Below, piece by piece: positions 6,627 to 10,818 of a DNA stretch of 10,818 nucleotides. Within the stretch, counting starts at the first letter, position 1. Each line of letters starts with the position of its first letter. Source of the DNA: Pontiellaceae bacterium (lineage in GTDB: Bacteria; Verrucomicrobiota; Kiritimatiellia; Kiritimatiellales; Pontiellaceae); assembly GCA_016937035.1 (NCBI GenBank), contig JAFGWS010000124.1, positions 1-10,818 on the forward strand, in the 5' to 3' direction. The notes under the pieces were generated by a model. The model was not told the origin of the DNA. It saw only the letters and a list, made by a program, of their open reading frames with translations, and ran no database searches. The position numbers were made by a program, and so were the translations under genes.

Positions 6627-8351
6627 TTACGGCTTTTTGAAGTTCCAGCGGAAATTATAGCTGTCGGGATCATACTTCGCCAGCGACGGAGTGCTCACGC
6701 CTACGGCGCTCAGACACATTGGATCGTCGGAATCCGATTCGGCCTTGGGCATAATGCGCCAGGAACCGTCAGTCAGCTGGTCGATACGCCAGAGCTGAGA
6801 ATCGTCACCCGTGAAGGAAGTTTCCACCACTACGGTGCCTTCTTCCGTAGCGGTCAGCGCACGATCGGTTCCTTCGATCGTGATCTTGAAGAACGGCGAG
6901 CCAATATAGCCGCCGGCTCCTTCAACGGGAGCGATGGTCCATTTCTGGTGAGCCTGCAGCATGTAGTCGCCCAGACGGGTAACAACCGTTTTGTTCGGCC
7001 AGGTCGGTTCGGCATCTTCAACCTTTTGATCAGGAATCGGAGCAGAATTGCGACCGCCGCCGCCCATGCCCATGCCCATTCCGCCAAAACCGCCCATTCC
7101 GCCGCCAGGAGCTCCGCCGGCACCCATGGCCGGACGAGCTGCGCCGCCAGGAGCCGCAGCACCACCCGGTGCGCCGCCACCCATGCCCATCATGCCGCCA
7201 GGAGCACCAGCACCCATAGCCGGACGAGCTGCGCCGCCAGGAGCGCCAGCACCCGGTGCACCACCAGCCGGGAACCCGCCCGGTGCGCCGCCGGCACCCA
7301 TAGCCGGACGAGCTGCGCCGCCTCCCCCAGGAGCCGCCATTTCGCGTGTGCGGCCGCCCTGCGTGAGCGGAACCGCATCTACACCCATTTCCAGCGCATA
7401 CCCGCTGCGACCGGATTCGATTTCAAAGGTTCCGCCCATGAAGAGGTCTCCAGCAACCGGCCAGCCGTCCACCCAGAGAAGTGAACGGATGTCGAGAACA
7501 CTGCGTCCGCCCTTGTCCAAGTCGGCTTCGTAATGGCAGGAAAACTTCTGAACATTTCCGCCCAGATCGAGCAGACCGAAGTGCCCTGCACCAACCAGAC
7601 GATTATTCGCTGCAACCACCAGCTTGCCGCCGCCGCGAATCATATCCATTCCGGTGTGATCCAGGAACGGACCGGTCGCGCTCTTGGAACGACCGACACG
7701 GATGTTGTAAGTCGAAGTCGCTCCGTTGCAGCAAGTACCGTGCGTTCCCAGCAGATAGTACCAGCCGTCGCGATAAATCATCGTAGTCGCTTCGCAGTCG
7801 ATCGCAATATCAACCGCTTCGTTTCCTTCCAAACGTGCACCCGTTTTGGGATCAAGTTCAACCACGCGGATGAATCCGAAGTAGGTTCCGTAGGTGCACC
7901 ACAGACGACCTGAAGGATCCAGAAGCAGTCCAATATCGATTGCATCGCAATCTTCGTCGTTAACACTCGCAGCAACTTCAATCGCCTGGGTATATTCAAA
8001 ATCCGGAGAGTTCGGATCGAGGGTCTTGTTCCACATGGTCAGGATGCGGCCAGCGTGGCCTCCACCCAATCCACCGCCGGTCGCGCTATAGCCAACAAGG
8101 TAACGATCACCGATCTTCAGCGCGTCGGGAGCCGCTCCGCCGCCGGGGCGAACCGCACCGCTTCTCCATGTCCAGCCGTCGTCGGAAATCAGACCGCCGC
8201 CACCGGTACCAAAGGTGTAATATTTTCCGTCACATTCCATAATGTTCGACGGATCATGAATAAAGGGTTCCCCATCCAGTGCCGAGGCAGTATGGGCCAG
8301 ACCGAGAGTCGCCAATGCGGCAAAAGCTGCAGCTTTTAAATAAATTTTCAT
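6627..8351 (-). CDS. Exported GH43-like arabinan-degrading hydrolase with ricin-like tail
   Basis: This 574-residue protein is probably an endo- or exo-acting alpha-L-arabinanase or related five-bladed beta-propeller hydrolase. The leader is residues 1-24 (TASA cleavage). The GH43 triad is visible: Asp33 in FIHDPSNI as base, Asp139 in DAIDIG as pKa modulator and Glu187 in DCEATTMIYRDGWYYLLGT as acid. Further family features are the TSTYNIRVGRS stretch at 212-222, GPFLDHTG at 227-234 and His257 in GAGHFG. Residues 339-433 are a Gly/Ala/Pro/Met-rich linker with three ARPAMGAG units. Residues from about 445 to the end resemble a ricin-type beta-trefoil (QLWRIDQLTDGSWRI), which may bind carbohydrate. 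A GGAG precedes the ATG at normal spacing. It follows the first operon gene by 48 nt and defines the likely pathway substrate. Confidence 0.85.
   Translation of the reverse strand: MKIYLKAAAFAALATLGLAHTASALDGEPFIHDPSNIMECDGKYYTFGTGGGGLISDDGWTWRSGAVRPGGGAAPDALKIGDRYLVGYSATGGGLGGGHAGRILTMWNKTLDPNSPDFEYTQAIEVAASVNDEDCDAIDIGLLLDPSGRLWCTYGTYFGFIRVVELDPKTGARLEGNEAVDIAIDCEATTMIYRDGWYYLLGTHGTCCNGATSTYNIRVGRSKSATGPFLDHTGMDMIRGGGKLVVAANNRLVGAGHFGLLDLGGNVQKFSCHYEADLDKGGRSVLDIRSLLWVDGWPVAGDLFMGGTFEIESGRSGYALEMGVDAVPLTQGGRTREMAAPGGGGAARPAMGAGGAPGGFPAGGAPGAGAPGGAARPAMGAGAPGGMMGMGGGAPGGAAAPGGAARPAMGAGGAPGGGMGGFGGMGMGMGGGGRNSAPIPDQKVEDAEPTWPNKTVVTRLGDYMLQAHQKWTIAPVEGAGGYIGSPFFKITIEGTDRALTATEEGTVVVETSFTGDDSQLWRIDQLTDGSWRIMPKAESDSDDPMCLSAVGVSTPSLAKYDPDSYNFRWNFKKP
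7053..7337 (-). repeat. Gly/Met-rich linker coding repeats inside the GH43 gene
   Basis: A 28-nt unit beginning CACCCATRGCCGGACGAGCT on the plus strand occurs at 7121-7148, 7211-7238 and 7295-7322, the copies differing by a single G/A. Spacing is 90 and 84 nt, so the reading frame is kept. It encodes the repeated ARPAMGAG of the linker. The region is low in charge and probably disordered. In-frame unit gain and loss by slippage or recombination is likely. Confidence 0.85.
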
Positions 8352-8399
8352 AAAATCTCCAATTAATATATTGATTGATGGTTTAAGTCGGATTGACGT

Positions 8400-9110
8400 T
8401 TAGTTGCCCGCCTTACCCAAATTAATGGTGTAATTCTTAATCGGGTTGCCCGCGTCATCAATAAAGCGCACACACATATCGCTCATGCCCGGTCCGTTAA
8501 TCACAACACCGCGGATAATGTTGATCCCCTTCTTCAGCGTCAGTCGCTCAGAAACGCAGTCATCCATCACCATACGACGGTCACCGAACAGACGGACTTC
8601 TTCTTCGCCGTTCACCCACCACATCGAAGCGGAGTTGGAGCCGACTGCCAGACGCACATTTTTGATTTCCTGCGGGCAATCGATTACCGTCACCGCCCAG
8701 CATGTAATTCCGTATACATCCTTCTCCACCATGCCGGCAAAACGGAAAAGCTTCGCGTTAAAATTCGTAGCATCCAGAGCGTGCCACTTCAGCTCAACGC
8801 CATCCACCGTCACCTTGTCGCCGTTCTTCGGAACAACCGTAAACTGATTCGGAAAATACTCAGTGTAAGCCGCTCCGCGAATATATTCTTCCGTAAACCC
8901 GGAATTACCGCGCAGCGAGTTTTTGATCGGCTCCAGCAACAGCCAACGCTGAATAAAACCATCTGCATCCGGAGCCTTTGCCCCCGCCTTGGCCTCCGTA
9001 AAATACGGCGCGTAGCTCGAACGAACAGGCGCTTTCTGTGCAGAAGCCTGCAGAGACATTGCAATCAGGATGCCGACCGCCGACATCTTGATAGTCGTGA
9101 GTTTCTTCAT
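8400..9110 (-). CDS. Small exported protein of unknown function, first in operon
   Basis: This 236-residue protein has a Sec leader (residues 1-24, cleavage after ASA) and no catalytic motif that I recognise. The mature part is beta-rich with distinctive stretches: YFPNQFTVVPKNGDKV at 85-100, VRLAVGSNSASMWWVNGEEE at 152-171, FGDRRMVMDD at 175-184, LTLKKGINIIRGVVINGPG at 190-208 and CVRFIDDAG at 213-221. These recall a beta-sandwich accessory domain that I believe occurs fused to acetylxylan-esterase-like proteins in gut and marine bacteria; here it stands alone. Such a domain could bind carbohydrate or a partner enzyme, but this is inference. AGGGGGA precedes the ATG, and the next gene follows after 48 nt, so it probably heads the operon. 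Substrate binding is not shown by any residue pattern. Confidence 0.7.
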   Translation of the reverse strand: MKKLTTIKMSAVGILIAMSLQASAQKAPVRSSYAPYFTEAKAGAKAPDADGFIQRWLLLEPIKNSLRGNSGFTEEYIRGAAYTEYFPNQFTVVPKNGDKVTVDGVELKWHALDATNFNAKLFRFAGMVEKDVYGITCWAVTVIDCPQEIKNVRLAVGSNSASMWWVNGEEEVRLFGDRRMVMDDCVSERLTLKKGINIIRGVVINGPGMSDMCVRFIDDAGNPIKNYTINLGKAGN

Positions 9111-9173
9111 AATATTCCCCCTTAGTTGTGGTTATTTATAAACATGCTTTTCGGCAGTAATAACATGACCTGC

Positions 9174-9204
9174 TATAACTCCCCCTTTTAGCCGAGAATG
9201 TCAA
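9174..9204 (-). promoter_or_regulatory. Candidate operon promoter
   Basis: On the minus strand a perfect TTGACA (9204-9199) is followed, after a longer than usual 19-nt gap, by GTTATA (9179-9174). It lies 64-94 nt upstream of the first operon ATG at 9110, a reasonable position. The spacing is unusual for a housekeeping sigma factor, so it may need an activator or be coincidental. Confidence 0.3.
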
Positions 9205-9332
9205 GTATACCAGCTCTTGAATCCTTTTAATCTCAAAGCTTCCCGGCCCTATAGATTAAGTCAGAGACTTGAAGTGACTGATCTGACAACTTGGCCTAAA
9301 GACAACTCCTGAGAAAGCTTCTTATTGTATGC

Positions 9333-9639
9333 ATCATTCTGCCAACACTATTTTTTTCGTTTCTGCCGGACTCGACGATGATTTCTGTCCACCCGACCCA
9401 TAAGAATACACCACCCCCGATCAGGATGGATACGCCTTTGAAGCAGTGGAGTTTAACAGCGAATCCGCCTTTTCAACCTATCAATCCGCCGAAATCGCCC
9501 AAACCGCATAAACCCATCCCAACAAATCTATACAATCCGCTCACCATCAAACCCCATCAAAAAAATCATCTCACGCAAAGCCGCAACGGCGCCAAGAATA
9601 CCGTCTCAAAGAATCATTCTGCCCTAAAATCATTCTGTC
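9333..9639. repeat. Three copies of ATCATTCTGYC
   Basis: The 11-mer ATCATTCTGCC occurs at 9333-9343 and 9613-9623, and ATCATTCTGTC at 9629-9639, the last two 16 bp apart. Three direct copies of an 11-mer within 310 bp are unlikely by chance. The role is unknown; they may be part of a dispersed intergenic repeat. Confidence 0.5.
9404..9511 (+). pseudogene. Possible coding relic (C-terminal fragment)
   Basis: One plus-strand frame from 9404 to the TAA at 9509-9511 gives 35 residues of natural protein composition, including TPDQDGYAFEAVEFNSESAF. A TAA at 9401-9403 interrupts the frame just upstream, beyond which the frame continues as GLDDDFCPPDP. There is no start codon or ribosome binding site, so it can only be a decayed tail of a lost gene. 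It is not attributable to a family. Confidence 0.25.
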
Positions 9640-9690
9640 GAATATCTATGCACCTAGGCTTCGTGCCCTTACCAACTTCGTGGTAATAAG
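9572..9690. repeat. Cluster of short degenerate repeats
   Basis: The stretch ACGCAAAGCCGCAACGGCGC near 9573 has the periodic CGCAAAG/CGCMAMG pattern of a common intergenic repeat type. CTTCGTG recurs at 9659-9665 and 9676-9682 in a CTTCGTG...CTTCGTGGT arrangement. Two of the ATCATTCTGYC motifs lie between them. I recognise these word types from intergenic regions of environmental bacteria, but the copy number in this genome is not visible. Confidence 0.4.
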
Positions 9691-9705
9691 AAACTATTTC
9701 CCCAA

Positions 9706-10195
9706 TCACGCTTCGATCCTCTCAGCCGCCGCGCGCGCGGCGGTGCGCAGCCGCATGTCCGAGGAGTCGGTATACTTACCCAAAAATTCCAGATCGGCTG
9801 CACTCCCCAGGATGCCAATCGTTGCCATGACTGACATACGGAACGATATCATATCTGATTGGGAGCGGCGGCGGACTTTACACACATTGTCCACCACCCT
9901 ATAAGCTGTTTTGCCAGCAGGGTGAGCCACAACGAGGTTGGACTCCTCTTCTCCTCGGAGACAGAGGTGAGCCATTAGATCTGAAATCCTATTGGACACC
10001 CTGCGGCACTGACGTTTTTCTGGCTCCGCAGTGGCGGAGTGGCCCGGTGAGCAGCTTTGATCTGAACACGAAGAAAGAGGTCCAAGGGCAGATCCACACC
10101 AGGCGGGGTCAACTCTGCACATTGAACATTTAGCTGATCTATAGGAGCAATAACAAGTCGGGTGGAAATAACCACCCCACAAGAGTCCTTTTCAT
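9706..10195 (-). pseudogene. Frameshifted HEAT-repeat-like secreted protein
   Basis: Three minus-strand frames together read as one gene. It begins MKRTLV at ATG 10195. One extra base in the GGGG run (10178-10175) would continue it as GVVISTRLVIAPIDQLNVQC, giving a signal-peptide-like start. One extra base in the AAAAA run (10019-10015) would move LRSQKN into the frame that ends SDLMAHLCLRGEEESN and finally AARAAAERIEA at 9706. The C-terminal part (MSVMATIGILGSAADLEFLG, then MRLRTAARAAAERI) has the helix-pair pattern of HEAT/PBS-lyase-like repeats, which are protein-binding scaffolds. The repaired product would be about 164 residues. No strong ribosome binding site precedes the ATG. It is either a recent pseudogene or an assembly with two homopolymer errors. 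Confidence 0.5.
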
Positions 10196-10323
10196 GAAAG
10201 GGCCGGATATACCGGGATTTAGAAATAGCTCTATAATTCCCTGAGATAATTTTGCGAAATGGATGCCAAGATAAGGGTCCACTTCAAATACTAATAGTGT
10301 CGTATAGGTTGATATGGGATGAT
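10183..10323. other. Short spacer without recognised features
   Basis: Between the lipoprotein stop and the broken HEAT-like gene there is no clear terminator, promoter or RNA structure on the minus strand. The plus-strand open frame entering from here is antisense to the lipoprotein and is rejected. Confidence 0.4.
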
Positions 10324-10665
10324 TTATCGGTTTTCCCGAAGCCGGGCCAGTCGTGCCTTTTCTTCGTCCAACCGTTTTTGCTGAGTTTTGATCTCTGCAC
10401 TGATTTCCAATATTTTGGAATTCAATTGGTTGTATTCTGTGCTCCCGCGCGGGTATAGGCTGGCCTCCGTCTGACAGACTGTCAGTTCTTTTTTCTTATT
10501 CTCAATCATATCCTCGTAAAAGCGAATTCTTTCTGGCGAGGCTGAGAGTTCGGCCCTTTTTTCGGCCATATCGATTAGTTCTTCAGGGGAATAGATTGAG
10601 TTTTTGGTGGTCTGGCATCCCAATAGGGCAATTGCTGATAATAGTAATAAGAGTGTTTTCCCCAT
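10324..10665 (-). CDS. Small coiled-coil lipoprotein
   Basis: This is a 113-residue protein with a lipoprotein signal: a hydrophobic stretch at 5-15 followed by the lipobox LLGC, with Cys17 as the lipidated residue. The rest is highly charged and helical. Residues 27-65 and 76-112 have heptad-like Leu/Ile/Ala spacing typical of coiled coils, for example ILEISAEIKTQQKRLDEEKA. Such small envelope lipoproteins usually have structural or tethering roles, but no specific family is recognised. GAGGA lies 7 nt upstream of the ATG, supporting this start. It is separated from the polysaccharide operon by the broken HEAT-like gene and is probably unrelated to it. Confidence 0.75.
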   Translation of the reverse strand: MGKTLLLLLSAIALLGCQTTKNSIYSPEELIDMAEKRAELSASPERIRFYEDMIENKKKELTVCQTEASLYPRGSTEYNQLNSKILEISAEIKTQQKRLDEEKARLARLRENR

Positions 10666-10749
10666 ACAATTTCCTCATTCGACTGGTTTGTTAACTTCGA
10701 GGTATATGTGAATATTTGTTATTTGTAAATTGTCACTAGTGTCCCAATA

Positions 10750-10818
10750 TTAATCGAACAACTCCAACTGGTTGCAGAAGTCGCCTCCGGCAATAGTGCA
10801 TTCCCCTTCTTGAAACGC
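10750..10818 (-). CDS. C-terminal end of a gene running off the window
   Basis: The minus strand from the window edge reads 22 residues of natural composition, ending GGDFCNQLELFD and a TAA at 10752-10750. A terminal QLELFD-like tail occurs in several unrelated bacterial proteins, so the family cannot be named. About 85 bp separate its stop from the lipoprotein ATG. Confidence 0.4.
   Translation of the reverse strand, partial: AFQEGECTIAGGDFCNQLELFD

Larger units (their letters stand above)
9205..9705. other. Intergenic region with small repeats
   Basis: No intact gene is supported. It contains a 5-bp palindrome AAGTC-AGA-GACTT at 9258-9270, three copies of an ATCATTCTGYC motif, a possible coding relic at 9404-9511, and a cluster of short low-complexity repeats at 9570-9690. 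A 102-residue open frame at 9378-9686 has an extreme Pro/Lys/Asn bias and crosses the repeats, so it is not accepted as a gene. Confidence 0.55.

Noticed and set aside
7048..7533. Pro-rich plus-strand open frame
   Set aside because: It is the antisense of the Gly-rich linker of the GH43 gene; the Pro/Ala bias is an artefact of that repeat.
9378..9686. Plus-strand open frame of 102 codons
   Set aside because: It has extreme Pro/Lys/Asn composition, runs through short intergenic repeats, has no ribosome binding site, and another frame in the same DNA looks more protein-like.
1..10818. CRISPR array, tRNA or rRNA genes
   Set aside because: No regularly spaced direct repeats with unique spacers and no tRNA-like or rRNA-like segments were seen.

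Overview
The window looks like a polysaccharide-degradation locus from a bacterium that exports much of its carbohydrate chemistry. The style (exported hydrolases, Gly/Met-rich insertions, no SusC/SusD pair, many decayed intergenic repeats) fits a Kiritimatiellota/Verrucomicrobiota or planctomycete-like genome. That placement is pattern recognition; no marker gene in the window proves it.

Layout. Positions 1-827 hold two tandem repeats resembling the end of an IS21-type element, an AT-rich stretch with one strong hairpin, and the frameshifted 3' end of a plus-strand gene (about 459-763). Positions 828-9110 carry six intact minus-strand genes. In transcription order they are a small secreted protein of unknown function (9110-8400), a GH43-like arabinanase with a Gly-rich linker and a ricin-like tail (8351-6627), a large exported esterase of the PHB-depolymerase/feruloyl-esterase type (6564-4678), a serine hydrolase of the beta-lactamase/esterase family (4508-2913), an aldose 1-epimerase (2916-1807) and a BD-FAE-like esterase (1796-828). 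Positions 9111-9705 are intergenic: a possible promoter, then small repeats and a possible coding relic. Positions 9706-10195 hold a HEAT-like gene broken by two frameshifts. A small coiled-coil lipoprotein (10665-10324) and the last codons of another minus-strand gene (10818-10750) close the window.

How it fits together. All six operon proteins begin with a plausible Sec signal peptide, including the mutarotase, which is usually cytoplasmic. A reasonable model is extracytoplasmic breakdown of an arabinose-containing, esterified polysaccharide such as arabinan side chains of pectin or feruloylated arabinoxylan. The GH43 enzyme would cut the backbone, three serine esterases would remove acyl or phenolic esters, and the epimerase would interconvert anomers of released sugar outside the cytoplasm. 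No transporter, regulator or intracellular arabinose pathway is present here. A 146-bp inverted-repeat element between the two halves of the operon may split or attenuate the transcript.

The most useful second-look items are the apparent catalytically dead alpha/beta-hydrolase domain fused in front of the active one in the 628-residue esterase, the stand-alone 236-residue protein leading the operon, the Gly/Met-rich insertion shared by unrelated neighbouring enzymes, and the two flanking genes whose reading frames are each restored by adding single bases in homopolymers.
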